Positions 10,567 through 25,500 of a DNA stretch of 64,000 nucleotides are shown one piece after another; position 1 is the first letter of the stretch; each line of letters starts with the position of its first letter. Under the pieces are notes generated by a model, which made no database searches, was not told where the DNA came from, and saw only the letters and a program-made list of their open reading frames with translations. Where the stretch lies: NCBI GenBank assembly GCA_025084515.1, contig JAJAGP010001358.1:124001-188000 (forward strand), in the 5' to 3' direction. A program made the position numbers and the translations under genes. Source of the DNA: Ancistrus triradiatus. Its lineage: Eukaryota > Chordata > Actinopteri > Siluriformes > Loricariidae.

Positions 10567-13500
10567 GTGAGGATAGATTACAGAAAATTCTTTATTTTGT
10601 TTTTTAATTTTTTTATGTATTTACCTATTGAAATTAGGGCTTTTCTTAAGACAGGGGTCTTAAAGATTACAATAAATTATAAAAGGCAATAAAAATCTGG
10701 CTTTTAACTCTGGACACTGCGGCTGCAATTAGCTGATCACATCCACAGCCAATCAACGCTGCGGATCCACTAGCAGAGGCAGGAGTTATAGTTTAAGTCC
10801 ATCATTTGTGTGTGTCTGAAATTTTTTTCATTTAAGAAATTATTGTGAATTTCCATAAATTAAAAATGTGGTGGCATTAGGGATGCTGTGCAGATGGTAG
10901 TGTTCCATGTATGTTTTCAGCTGCATCTCTGAGGCATTTGCATGTCATTTGCATGCAGTTTTCTTGTGAAAATACCCTTTATATGTACATTACAGTAGCA
11001 TAAAAAGACTGTGACTACAGTAATGTCCGGTCAGTGTCCATTTTGGTCAATGTCCTGTTTCACAAAACGCAATGCAAACGTTAAATGGTGCATACCTGTA
11101 TTTAGATGTTATAGTATTGCATGAAGGTGCCAGATGCTAGCCCACCACCGTGGTGACTTGTGTTCTAATAATACAAATGTAGGATTGGTTGTGCCTTAGT
11201 GAAGGGAGGGGGAGGTGGTGTGCTGCACCAAAACCCCTGCTGATGCAGTGAGATGTGCTGCTCCTATGCTCAGCCTTTCAACTGACTAAATGCAATAGAG
11301 TAGCATTTTGTTGGACCAGATCTTGTAAACTGAATAACTGATGATAAAAAATTATTACTAATATATAACTATTACACATTACCTCATGCTTTGTAATGCC
11401 TTATAATACAAGTGAGAAAAACTGATGTTGTGGTATATGGCAGAATTATATGCTTAAAACAGTGATTATGAATTTTTTTTTAACTACTTGTTTAATTGGT
11501 ATATTAACTCAATTCCATCTTCGTTATGTGATTTCAGCTGAATACTTCAATGTGCAAGTTCTGAATAGTACTACTATTGACACAGGAGACAATCTGAACC
11601 TCACGTGCTTGGTTTCTGCAGATGACCTTTCTCTCCTACATCTTGAGGTTACATGGCTCCTAAATGAAACACAGGTCCTTATCCATCTCGGTAAAGATGG
11701 AGTAGAGACAAAAGCCTCAAATGTATTCACTATGAGCAAGGTTGGAGAGGGCCGTTTCAGACTGGAAATGTGCAGAGTTGAGCAATCTGATGTGGGGCTC
11801 TACTCATGCAGGGTTAAAGCCTGGTTACAACATGGAAGGGGGAAACTGTATAATGCAGCAGAGAAGACATCGGCTCCTGTACAGGTGATAATCAACTCGA
11901 AAGGTAAGTAAACTGTTAATCAGCAAAATATCTGTCTAAACTCATAGATAAATTTATTGAATATGTAAATACAAACCAAACACATTCCAAAAAAATATTG
12001 CTGACTGCAAAATGTATTGCAATGTTTGATGCCTTTACCTACATCAGGGTTTTAATTGGATTGCGTTCTTGGGCTGTACACTATTTGTGCTAGCATGAGT
12101 TATGTCTACTAAGAAGAATAAGAAGTAAATCCAAATTCTGTAAAATCCAAATGATGACACAGTTCCATGGTCCCAGGTGTTTGATCCTTTAAACATGTAA
12201 TTGGTGAATTGGCTATCCCAATTTTTCGACTGACTGACTGACTGACTGACTGACTGACACTCGCTCAGCATTCATTGGTCAGACAAAATAAATTCTACCT
12301 CACATATCAACTGGGTCACAATAATTTCCTTTGGGTAATTAAATGTTGAAATTCACTTCAATGTTTCATAATAATAATAATAATAATAATAACAGTAATA
12401 ACAATTGTTTTTATTTTTAATATTAGCAGTACAAGGAGGAGTAGTAGTGTTCTACTTAAAGCATGGTGATTTTAAAGACAAGTCAGTGGATTACTTTGAA
12501 AGAAGCAGGGTTGAAGAACACAATAAGATTCAGGTTTTAAAGTCTCCAGCTTCAGTTAATATTGCTGCAATAGCATTATATTTTGTTGCAAATTGTATTG
12601 ACTGGGAAAAGAAGCAGTTTGACACAATCTATTCGTCCAGCAACTAAATACATATGCCTCATATGTTTGAGGAAACACTGAAAAGTGCCGATGCCAGGAA
12701 CTGCCAGTCTGCTGTCCAGGAAGCAGGCTTTATCTCAGATGTTGCCTTATTTCACTCCCTCCTTATCCTGCCCCTAACTGAAACTTGGATTACTCCAGCT
12801 GCTCTGTCTTCTGCCATTTTCTTCTCCCACTCACCACGGACGTTTGGAAGAAGTGGTGGCACAGGTTTGCTTTTATCCAAGAAGTGGATTTTTACACCTT
12901 GGAGTGTCATTATTCGAATTCCATGCTGTCACCATTACATTCCCCATTAACCTGCATATCATTGTTGTCTACTGGCCAACTGGCCCTCTAGGTGACTTTA
13001 TCAAAGAACTGGATGGTCTTCTGAGTTTCCTCCCTTCAGACGAGTCTCCACTGATCCTGCTTGGTGACTTCAATCTCGTCTGACAAGCTCCTGTGTTCCC
13101 GTCTCCCAGTGTCTTTCCTCTCTTGTTGTCTTTCAACCTGTCCTTTAACACCTCTCAGACCACCACTTTGTTTCCTTCTCTCTTGCTGTCCCTTTGCTTT
13201 GTGTACCCAACCCTATATATATAATTCAACCCCTCACAACCTCCTCTCCCTCTGTCCTGCCTCACTGTCTTCCAGTGTTCAAACTACTTTACCACGACAG
13301 GACTCTCTTTCTGCTCTTCCACTAGAATCTGCCACCAGTACATTTATCTCTTCTCTCTCTTCAGCTGTTGAACTTTTATGCCATCTCTCCTCCAGCACGA
13401 GACAATCTTCTCGTCCTGCACCCTGGCTGTCAGATGTGCCACGTGGGTCTCAAAGAGAGCTTAGATCTGCTGAGAGAAAATGGAACAAAGACCAAGCTTG

Positions 13501-16500
13501 ATGCAGATCTTAAGACAAACAAGATCTGCCAGTCCTTTGCACCTGCCACTATCCCCAGTGCAAACGTGCAACCACTCAACACTTAACCATTTTTTCTCAT
13601 CTTTCATTGATGAGGTATTTCAACTTCTCTCATCCAGCAATCCTACCACATGTAAAATAGGTCCCATCCCATCAACAGTCCTACAAAAGATTGCTCAAGA
13701 CCTTCTTCCCTTTATCTCCATCATTATCAATAACTTCATGATGTCTGGTCATGTTCCTTCTGCCTTCAAGAGTGCAAGAGTCATCTTGAAGAAACCTACT
13801 CTCGATGTCTCAAACATCAAGAACAATAGACCAGTATCACTTCTGTCTTTCCTCTCAAAAATACTTGAACGTGCTGCCTATAACCAGTTGTCAACCTTTT
13901 TTATACAAAATGACCTACATGACCACAGCTCACTCCACAGAAACTGCCCTGGTGGCCGTTTCTGAGAAACATCAAGCTGCCAGAGCAACCAGACTTTCAT
14001 TGGTTTTGATCCTTCTTGACATCTTGGCTGCTTTTGAAATAGTTGACTACGATATTCTTCTTTCCGTCCTCTCCAGTCTTGGAATCACAGCCTCAGCCTG
14101 GCAATGGCTTGCTTCCTACCTGGAAAGACGATCTTATCAGGTGTCAAGGAGAGGCTTCGCATCTGATGCTCTTACAACTGGAGTTCCACAAGGCTAAGTT
14201 CTGGAAACTCTTCTTTTCTCTCTCTACACCTGTTCTCTTGGTGAAATCATAACCTCACATGGCTTCTACTATCACTGTTATGCTGATGACACACAGCTCA
14301 TCCTTTCTTTCCCTCCAACAGATGTGCAGGTCTCCACACGTATCTCAGCATGTTTGGAGAGCATCTCATCATGGATCCCATCATTTGAAGCTTAACCATA
14401 GCAAACTGAACTGCTTTTCATTCCTGGAGATGGGTCCCCTTATCAAGATCTTGCCGTCTCCCAGGTGGACTCCTCAATCAGACCTTCTGAGAATGCAAGA
14501 AATCTTGGAGTCATCTTTGATAACCAGCTGAGCTTCTCTACTCGTATTGCTAAAACCCAGTCATGCAGCTACCTCCTCTACAATATCAGGAGAATTCGAC
14601 CCTTCCTCTCCAGGGAAGCCACCCAGGTGCTTGTCCAGTCTCTTGTTGTACCAAACCTAGATTACTGCAGTGCTCTTCTGGCAAGTCTTCCAATGCGTAC
14701 AATCAGACCCCTGCAACTGATTCAGAAAGCAGTGGCTCATCTGGTTTTCAGTCTACCCAAGTTTTCTCATGTCACCCCACTACTGCGTTCACGTCACTGG
14801 CTCCATGAAGCCAAAAATGGAACAGCACTATCTTACCTAGAGCCTCTAATCAAACCCAGCTCTGTACCTCTTATCCTCAGAGACACAAGCTTGGCTGGAC
14901 TGGACCCTCCACGTAAGATTAAAGGCAGACAAGCATCAAGTCCTGGCACACAGGTAGTGGAAGGAACTTCCACTAGAGTCTCTTTCTGTCTTCAAGCGGT
15001 GATTAAAGACTTGCCTCTTCACCGAGCACTTAAGTGAAGACTGAAAATGAAACTACATTTTAAAAAACGCTTTGTTTGTGTATTTTGTTGATTTACCTAC
15101 ATCAGATCCTAGCAGGTTCTGGTTGGATTGTGTTCTTGGGCTGTTGCTTATTACTACTCTCGATAAGTGCATCTGCTAAATGCTGTAACTGTAAATGTTG
15201 CCACCTTCAGTGCATCAAATAAGGGACACCCAATTGCCATTCACCCACAAACCCTCCAACTCTACCCAACACCACCACCAGCCACTACAAATTCTTATTT
15301 CAGGGGTATCCAAACCTTTTTTCAAAGGGGGCCAGATTGGACCATATCAAAATACATAAGGGTTGATGGCTCTTTCCAGAAATATTATTCATAATTTATT
15401 CCAAACATTGTATTAAAAGTATGAAAAAATACAAACTTACAGAACAATTAATACTTTTTTACTACTGAAATTCATTTTCAGCAACAATTTCAGTAACTGC
15501 AGCAGAATGTCAAAAGAGTGAAAAATAGCATAATTTCCTGCTGATTTGTTTTGGTTAATTAACACTTTATACAAGTGTCTTCTGCTATTATTCATGTAGA
15601 CTATATTTTTAACTCAGTTGCTATGCATTACCAAATCTATGGAACTTAATTTCTTAAGTCACTTAACCAACTCAATACATTACAAAAATTACAAAATGCC
15701 ATTGTGTTCAAACCAGCTACAGCTTATCTACAGGGGTGGTGTTGCACCCTCGACTTCAGTCATTCAATCACCTGTCTAACTAGTATAACAAGTCATAAAA
15801 CATTACTTAACAACAACAACACCAAAAACAGTGGGGCAAAAAAGTATTTAGTCGGTCACAGATTGTGCAAGTTCTCCGACTTAGAAAGATGAGAGTTTTG
15901 TAATTTTCATCACAGGTACACTTCAACTATGAGAGACAAAATGAGAAAAAGAAATCCAGGAAATCAAATATCATGTGGTCAGGTGAAACTGAAATAGAAC
16001 TTTTTGGTAAAAACTCAACTCACCATGTTTGGAGAAAGAAGAATACTGAGTTGCGCAATACCTACTGTGACGCATGGGGGTGGAAACCTCATGCTTTGGG
16101 ACTGTTTTTCTGCATAGTAGAGGTGGGCGAATTGATCCAAATATCGATAATACCAACGCTATATTGACATTTGAGCAATACTCGTGTAAAAAGGTCGATA
16201 TTCAAATTTTTTCCTCTCCCGCTCTCACTGACTGCTACGTCCGCGGATTCACCAATGTCTGCTCTCTGTAAGACCAAGTTTTGTTTCAAATCAAGTCAAG
16301 TCAGATCTATTTATATAGCGCTTTTTACAATGGAACATTGTCTCAAAGCAACTTTACAAGTTTTGATTATCTACTAATAACTACCTCCAATCCCAAATTG
16401 AGCAAGCCTAGGGCGACAGTGGCAAGGAAAAACTCCCTGAGTGTTATAGGAAGAAACTTTGGGAGGACCAAGACTCAAAAAGGGAAGCAACCTCCTTGGG

Positions 16501-19500
16501 CGGTGTAGATGATAAGTCTAAGAGCGAAACTAAAGTCATGGAGTCAAAGTTCGAATAAAATGCGAAATATGCACATCGGCATTAAGTGGCCCGGGTATGA
16601 TGGGGCTGGAGCTGATGACGGAAGCAGCTTGAGTGGAGCTGCAGCGGATGAACATCATGTGTGGGGCTGGAACTGGTACCGGAAAACAGCTCGGAGAGAA
16701 AACAGAAAATGTAATTAGTTATTGATTAAGAGCACAGTGTCTATTAACAATCACTGATGCCATGTGTAGCATGAGACCCCGGCAGCATTAGCTATAGCAG
16801 CATAGCTAGAAAGAGGAGAACTGGTAGGAAACACAGCCAAGAGGGATCACATGAGACATTGGCAACCCCACGGGAGGCAGAAGACAGCAACCCAACGTCT
16901 CTGATCACCATAAGACTCTTTGGCTATGAAACCCCCCAGCTCTGCCCTTATTCTAAGGCAAGGATACACGATGAGTCCAAGATCACGAGGACCGAAGCCC
17001 AGTTCAGCCAAACGCGCCCACTCGACACTCCCGGCTAGCGGACAAGGCAGGCAGGCCAGACATGACTCCAGACTCCGGCCCCAGTGACCCAAGCCATGCA
17101 TCCTGGTCTAAATCCAGTCAAAAGCCTGCGCAAATAGGTAATGTCTTTATCCTAGGCTTAAAACTTTGGAGAGTGTCTGAGTCTCGAACGAAAGTGGGAA
17201 GTTTTATTCCATAGTTGGGGGGCCATGTATGAGAAAGCCTTTCCCCCCTGCTATGACTTTTGTATAATTCTAGGAACTAAAAGAAGTCCTGTACCCTGCG
17301 AACGAAGTAGACGAGTTGGATTGTAAAACTCTAAGAGTTCACCACAGATAATGTGGGGCCAGGCCATGTAGAGCTTTATAAGTTATAAGAAGTATTTTTG
17401 TAATCAATGCGGAACTTGACTGGTAACCAGTGCAGTGATGATAGAACAGGAGTGATATGATCAAATTTTCTAGTTCGAGTTAGCACTCGGGCGGCTGCAT
17501 TCTGAACTAACTGAAGTTTATTTTATAGATTTATAGAGCATCCAGTAAGTAAGAGGGCGTTACAGTAATCCAAACTTGAGGTTATAAAGTTTAGCGCAAG
17601 TTTATTACGTAATTGAAAGAAATCAATTCGAGTGGTGCTGCTATGTGCACATCCAAGGAGAGATCTGAATCAATGTGACCCCTAAGTTTTTTTACAGACG
17701 GACTGGGCAATACTGGACAGCCATCTAGATTTAGGATAGATGTAGCCAACCTGTCTCTCACAGCCTTGGGTCCCACTAATAGAACCTCAGTTTTATCTGA
17801 GTTAAGTAAGAGAAAATTAAATAACATCCAATCTTTTATTTCCTTTACACAGTCCTCAATTTTGTTGATTGTAAGGCTGTCATTAGGTTTGACTGATATG
17901 TACAGCGCTGTGTGTCATCTTGCATAGCAGTGGAAACTAATGCCATGTTTACGAATAACTGAGCCTAGTGGCAGCATGTACAGAGAGAATGAAGTGGCCA
18001 AGCACTGATCCCTGAGGGTAAAACTGGTACGGTCAGGTCAGTTAAAGTAGGATTTAGACTAAAAAAGTGGCTGATCCCTTAATACCTACAGTATTTTTCT
18101 TGTCTGTTTAGTAAAACATCATGATCTGTAGTGTCATATGCTGCACTTAAAATCTAACCAGAACAAGAAAAGAACACATCCCTTATCTGAGGACATAGCA
18201 AGTCATTTAGTACCCCAATTAATGCTGTTTCAGTACTGTGATGGGGCCTGAAGCCAGACTGAAATGTTTTTCATAAATTTCATTCCTTTTGGAGGTAAAC
18301 TGCAGAGCTGCTGATAGACGGCTTTTCTAAGTTTTTGGACAGAAACGGTAGATTTGAAATTGGTCTATAATTAGATATCACACAAGGTCAAGATTTTCTT
18401 TTTTAATCAGTGGTTTGATAACGGCAGACTTAAAAGGATTTGGACACATAACCAAAGGTAAGGGATGAATTTAAAATAACTAACACTGGCTCTATAATAC
18501 TAGGTATTACTTTGTTTGAGTAAACGTGTAGGATTGATCTAATAAACATGTTGATGACTTAGACGAGCTGATCAGTGCGGATCAGTTCAGTATTAGTAAT
18601 TGGGGTAAAAGATTCTAATCTTTATTTACAGCTCATTAAACAAATGTCTTCTAGTGCTGCATCTGGAAGGTGGCTGAACAGTTTGGTGATGTGATGAGCA
18701 TTGAGTTTTATGCCTAATGTTTTCTATCTTATCATTAAAGAAAGTCATGAAATCATTACTGTTAAAATTACACAGAACGGGAGAATCACTTTCTGTGGGT
18801 TTTTTTGTTAATTTGGAGACTGTATTAAAGAGAAATCTTGGATTATTCTTATTTTTCTCTATGATTGAAGAGAAGTATGCAGCTTTAGCTTTAGTGCGGG
18901 CATGCTTATACTCTGCCATGCTGTCCCTCCAAGCAATCTTGAACACCTCCAATTTACTATGTCTCCACTTGCGCTCTAGATGCCGTGTTCTTTGCTTTAA
19001 GGTACGGGTGTGGTCATTATACCATGGTGCCAGCCTTTTTTCCCGAATACGATTGACCCTAGCAGGAGCAGTCGTGTCCAGGGTTGAGCGAAGTACACAT
19101 TATAATTGGTCATTTGCACACTCAATATGATTGATAGGTGTATTAAATTTCAAGTCTGGTAGGTTTTTAATAAACGCAACTGGAGTAGCAGATGTGATAG
19201 TGCGCTTGGTGTGATAACGAGGCAGAAGGATTTTAGTTATTAGAGATAGCTCAAATACTAAAAGGTAGTGATGTGAAATCGAATCACTTTGCGGGAAAAC
19301 ATCAATGTTGTCTATATTGATACCAAATGTTAATATTAGATCTATCAGCTTGTTTAAAGCCAGATGTCCACTTAAGGGAAGAAATTCCTTATTTTTTGTA
19401 TTATTTTATTGTATTGTTCGACTTGAAAAACAGAATGAGTTTGAAACTGTTTACCGTATTTGTTGTGGTGTGTTAATTTTGTTGTATTGTGATTTGTCAA

Positions 19501-22500
19501 CCCTCTACCTCAGGAGATTTTGTTTTAAGTTGTGTTGAGGGATATTTTTTACACTTTGTTTATTTAGAAAAAAACAGAATTGCACTGGAAGGAAGAAAAT
19601 TACTTATTTTGTATTGTTTTTCCTAAGAACAATTCTATTAAAAAAAGAAACAAAAAGAACTAGAAAATAATTTTAGTGAGGGGAGAACTTTTATTTTATT
19701 TTTGTATTGTGGTTTCTCCTTTTCTACTGCAAAAAAGATTTATTTTCCAAATGTTAAGGCAAACTTTGTTTTGTTACTGTTCCATTGTTTCTAAACAAAA
19801 AAAATGTTGATTGTGATTATAAAGTATTTTGTTGTCACGTACAATGTTTGGCAAAAATCTATCCTAGGTCTTTTGGATCTATGAAGCTTAAATATTAAAA
19901 AGTATTGGTATCACAATTGATATTGGCGATACTGGCCCTGCATTTACTTGGTATTGGATCGATAACAAAATTCCCTCTGTCTCCCACCTCTACTGCAGAG
20001 GGGACAGGACGACTGAACGGGGCTATGTATCGTGAGATTTGATGCCAAAACCTCCTTCCATCAGTGAGAGCATTGAAGATGGAACGTGGCTGATTCTTCC
20101 AGCATGACAGACTTACAGGAAACGTTTGACCTCTGTCATTGCCAACAAATGTTATGTTACAAAGTATTGAGCTGAACCAAATTTATTGACCAAATACTTA
20201 TTTTCCACCATAATTAACAATAAAATTCTTTATAAATCCTACAATGTGATTTCCTGGATTTTTGTTCTCATTTTGTCTCTCATAGTTGAAGTGTACCTAT
20301 GATGAAAATTACAGACCTCTTTTATCTTTCTCATCTTTAGTTACAATGCCAAACAGGACACTTTATAAATAGAGAGAGAGAAAAGTAAAGAAACAAAAGG
20401 GATACCTCAAAGCTACATTTATTACAAACTTACTGTATTATTATTATTTAGTAATCTGAAAAACGTTAAGCGTTAAGTTCTTGCACTGATTTGCCGAGTC
20501 AGATTCTTGCCCACACGCTATATATTTGGCTGAATATTAATGTTTCTAATTTTTTTGGTTACCATTTTAGAAATCAAATGCATAACTACCAGTTCCTTCT
20601 TTGATAAACTATCATTGTTTTTAAGATTTCATAAATTAAACTTGTTTGAATATATATTGCAGTATTTCATGTGAGGTTGCTGATTTTTGAGTTTAAACAA
20701 CTAATTATTTAATAACAACGATTTATGATTTTAATGTCAAAACTTCGGGGCGGCTCAGTGGGTAGCACTGTTGCTTCAGTGGTCTGGGTTCTTTCTGTGT
20801 GGAGTTTGCATATCTTTCCCATGTGGCAGGGCTTTACTCCGGGTTTTCTGGTTTCCTACCAAAGTCTAAAGATGTGTGTTAGGCCAATTGGTGTCTCTAA
20901 AGTGTCCCTAGTGTGTGAGTGTATGTACCCTATGATTGTCTTTGCCCTGCACCCTGTGCTGCCAGCTGGGCACCGGCTTTCGCGCAACCCTGATGAGGAT
21001 TGCGTCAATGAGTGAATAATTGTCTAAACTTTCCAATAAAGTTTATGCTAATCAATATAAAAAAGGTGATTCCTTCTACAATATCCCTATAGGCCAATAT
21101 TAAATTTGTTACAAATTAAAATGTGTTAAATCCTTTCAAGTAAGTGAATACAGTGTTTAGGAAACCGTGTATTTGTTGGTTGTATCCATTTGCAGCATGG
21201 GAAAGGTGTGCAGGGATGTCCATTACATGAAGAGGGATTTCAACAAAGCCAGGTCAGAACCATCTAATAATAGATGCAGATAAATTCCACTGCTTTTACA
21301 GAATTTTTTAAAAGCTTGAACCGAATCAGTGCTTTACATTAGAGTTGAATCCTAAAAGTAGAAAAATCTTACTTAAATACAGTAAAACCCAAAAAGTTGA
21401 AAACATGAATAAAAAATGCAGCATGTCTTAGATTTACTTTGACTTTTGTTTTATTTCAGACAGTGTGGACCCAAGATATTTCATGTTTTGTCTGGGCAAT
21501 TGCATTTAATTTGTTAATGTACATCCATTCCTGCATTTCAGCCCTGTAAGACATTCCAAAAAAGTTGGAATGAGGGCAATTCAGGGCTAGTAATGAGGGG
21601 AAAAAACAAATAACTAAATGATGTGATTTCAAAAAGTGATTTTATAGTTATGATTTGATACAAAAGCATTACTCATGATATTCATGAGTCTTTGAGGAGC
21701 AAAGCTGTGCAGAGGTCCTCCAGTTTGTCAACAAATGTAAAAATTATTCACATATAAATAGGGGTATTTCTTTAGCATTCTTTAGCTTGCATGGGATATG
21801 GGAGCAGAAGACCCACCAGAGCAACTCTGTTGACACCACGATACCAGACACAGTGCCTCACCTGGGCTTATGAGGTTACTAATTGGATCGTAGAAGACTG
21901 ACATGTGGCATGGCCCGAGGAGTCATGGTACCAAATGTTTTGGGCTGATGGTAGGGTTCATGTGCGGTGTAGACCCCTTAAAGCCATGGACTCCAGGTAT
22001 GCATTCATGTTAATAAAATATAAAAACTTGTATCTACCATGCTGATATGTACTTCATGGTAGGGGTTTGTGTGTGGCACAGGCCCCATGAAGGTATTTTG
22101 TTACAACCGAATCCAAGCAATTACGGACCTTGCTCAAGGACCCAACAGTGGCAGCTTGACAAAGGTGGGATGTGACCCCTGAACCTTCTGGTCCATGGTC
22201 CAGTACCTTAAACACTAGGCTACCACAGTTATGTTCATTTTAACCCTCTGTTCCATTATGTTGTCCTGAGGGTTTGCCATGGTTTTACTTGCATACTACA
22301 GAGCTTTTGTGTTTTTAAGTTTAGGTGTTTTAATGATTTGACCTTTTAGCATGTTTACTGTTCTATTTATGGATTTTACTTTGATCTGCTGTTATGTGTC
22401 TGTTCTGACCTCTGCTACAGATGCCAATCTGTTGTTATCTGCCTCAGTAAACACATTAAGACACACTTAGTATGCCTCTAACACCCAAAAGGTTACATAG

Positions 22501-25500
22501 CCAGTTAACTTGTTCAAAACTTACATCCTTAATGTAGTTCAGAAACAAGCAGCTAGGCAGTTTAGATCTTTTTTTCTCCAGCTATACCCATGCAGCCATC
22601 TTGTGAATATAAATGAATAAAAATTACATCTGTGTTGTTTCTCCTCCATCATGTAATATCATGTAATATATGTTTTATGTCAGTGTTTTGTCATTGTCAT
22701 TAGGCTTATATGTTTTGAGAATTATGCCAAACCATGTTTTCTTGTTTTCTTAGATCCAACCTTCACGGTTTCTCTGGACTCTTCAGTTATAGCACAATAC
22801 GTAGGAGATCCGACCGAACTTGTGTGTCAAGTATCCAACCTCTCTCACGTCTGGGGTAAACAATTAGGTGTTTCATGGTTCTACTCCGCTAACTCAGCTG
22901 GTAATGAAGAGGTTGCCACTGATGTAATCGCATCGATGAATGAAAATGGGGCTGTCATTCCCAGTGAGAAATATAGGAGCCGCATTATTGCTGGCCATAT
23001 TGTGGTAACCAGAATGAAACCAGCTGCCTTTAAACTTCGCCTGCTTCATACTACAAACATAGATGCAGGTCAATATGCTTGCAGTGTGTCAACATGGATA
23101 CTTACTCATCATGGAAACTGGAAAAAGTCATCAGAATATCAAGCTAATCCAGTCAACTTGGCTTTAAAACGTAAGTACTAATCTTGATATTCAATTTGCA
23201 TATAATATTTATTTAGATAATTAAAATAAGAAAAAAACTCTGGTTATCTCCAAGAAAAAGATGGCATGGTTTTTACAGATCGGGGGTGAGAACATACTCC
23301 AAGTGAAGGAGTTCACATATCTCTGGGTCTTGTTCACGAGTGATAGGAAGAGGGATTGCGAGATTGACTGTGGGTTAATTGAAGTGTTGGCAGTAATGTG
23401 GTTCAACTTCCAGGAATAAAGGGAAGTTAAGATTAAAGTCAAAGTTAGATTTATTGTACAGCACTTTTTTTTTTTTTTTTTTTTTTACAATGGAGCATTG
23501 TCTCAAAGTAGTTTTACAATTTTATATTATCTTCTATTTTCTTAGCCCAATACCAAATTGAGCAAATTTACCGATCAGTCCATGTCCATACTCTCACATA
23601 TAATCATAGCTTTGGTAAGTCCAAAAGAACGAGACTGTGGATACAAGTGCCAGAAATTAGCTTTCTCTGGCAGGTTGCTGCTCAGTTCTCTTCGTCGTCA
23701 GGTGAGGAGCTTGCTGATCTGGAAGGAGCACAGAGTAGAATTGTGTTGAGAGGAGCAAGTTGAGGTGGTTCAAGCATGTGTTAAGGATGACTCCTGGACG
23801 CCTCCTGCTGGAGGTATATACTGGAGGCTCCAGGGTAGGCCCAGGACCCACTGCAGGGATTATATCTCACAGCTGGTCTGGGAGCAGCTGGAGATCCCCC
23901 AGGAGAAGCTGGTACAGTTGGGGGGACAGAGATGTTTCGGCTTTTCTGCTCACCCTGCGGCCATTGCAATCCTGAAATGGATAAGCAGAAAAGGAGATGA
24001 GATGAGTTCTGGATGTGCGGAGTATGTTGTAGAGGAAGTTTAATTTTCGAATTCTACAATTTTTTTTTGGCCTGAGACAAAAACAGAAATCTCATTTATG
24101 TTGAAATTATTCTGCAGACTATAGTGATGTACTGCTTAGGTTTTCAGCAACAATTGGTGGTGCTCTACTTAAAGGCACAGTTTCCAAAAAGCTGTAACTA
24201 CAAATGTAGTTCCATATTCCTTCATTATATCATGCAGCCTGAACAAGTTTGCTTATTTGCCAGCAATATGATGACGTGCAGAAGGGTATTATTATTATTT
24301 TTTAATGGATCTTCAAGTGGTTTTGTTGTTTTTTGGATTGAGGACGACAATAGAAGACTTACAAGGTGACATTTTTTGAAGATAAATTCTGTACATTTTG
24401 TTGTTTTACAGTACAGAGATGAACTTAAACATTGTGCGATTTTGTTCTGCAGTAGGGTGCAACGATTAATCAACTTAGTTGGCTGAAATTGATTACCGAA
24501 TTAATTGGCAACTATTTTAATAGTCGAACAGTCAGTGGCATCATCACACACTCGCGCTTCAGCTAGGAATGTTTTGACATTACTGGTTTGTGGAGAGTTA
24601 ACAAAAGAGTGATGCCAGCCTCAAAAACAAAATCAGTGAAGTGCAGGAGAATTTCATGCACAAATCAGCCAAAAAGCTTGTCAGGTGTACTATTTGTAAA
24701 TCCAACCTTAGTTGAATTGGAGCACATCCTCCATGTTGGAGTATTCTAAGAGCAAACATGTTGGTTCACTCAGTGAAGATGATTCATCTCGCCAAGTTAG
24801 TTGTACTAGCTAGCTAGGTGGCTAATGTTAAAAGCCATCCTACTTCACAATATGAGCTGTAACATTTTCTGTTTCGAAACTCATGTTCTCTTGAATCATT
24901 AATGACTGGGTGACTGGAGACGCAAGCTTTCAATGGTCTCAACTGAGGATAGTTGGTCAGAAAATGAGCATGAATTAAAGCAATAGTAAGGGAACTTGGT
25001 ATGGGATAGCCTTTCCTTTTGATTTTCTTAAATATTGCAGACAGCTTTTTAGAGAAAGAAAAGTCTGTTGTTGTAGTCAACGGCTGACAAGTGAATGAAA
25101 AATGAGGGTTTTTTTTTTTAAATGTGAGACCAGATATTCTCTATAGGCTTCCAAACGTTGACCAGGCCAAAACATGAGCGTGATGGATTGTTCTTAAGCC
25201 ACTTTGGGCCGTGCAGTGTGAGCAGGATCACTGTCTTTTCAGTTGTGGAAATGATGCCTTTCTGCAGTATTTTTCCCACTCCAAAGCATTAATTGACTTT
25301 TCACAGTAAAGCAACTCACCACTACCAGCAGCTGAAAAGGCTTCCCAGACCACGACACGTACCTCTACTTCTATGCTTAATGTAGTAGAGATGTATTCAC
25401 TGTTATATTTCTCACCAGGGGCCTCATTTACAAATGGGGCATACGCCAAAATGTGGTTCTGAAATGTGCGTACGCAACATCTCAGGCAGAACCCGGTTTC

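Larger units (their letters stand above)
15829..20337 (+). mobile_element. Tc1-like transposon (family 2) split by a nested insertion
   Basis: The left inverted repeat starts CAGTGGGGCAAAAAAGTATT at 15829. The transposase fragment at 15970-16114 (KIELFGKNSTHHVWRKK-like) stops inside the GGVETSCFGTVFLH region. It resumes at 19998 with GAGGGGACAGGACGACTGAACGG and ends in the opposite inverted repeat, cut short near 20337. The intact relative at 48855-49871 shows what the uninterrupted sequence looks like. All of 16115-19993 is a later insertion. Confidence 0.85.

Noticed and set aside
12405..12647. 80-codon ORF in the large ptgfrn intron
   Set aside because: It has no Ig motif, no suitable donor at its end and sits beside an (AAT)n repeat. 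I could not link it to the gene.
18717..19130. 137-codon plus-strand ORF
   Set aside because: It is antisense to the LINE copy-2 coding region and shows no independent features.
20725..21015. 96-codon plus-strand ORF
   Set aside because: It lies entirely within a family-A SINE.
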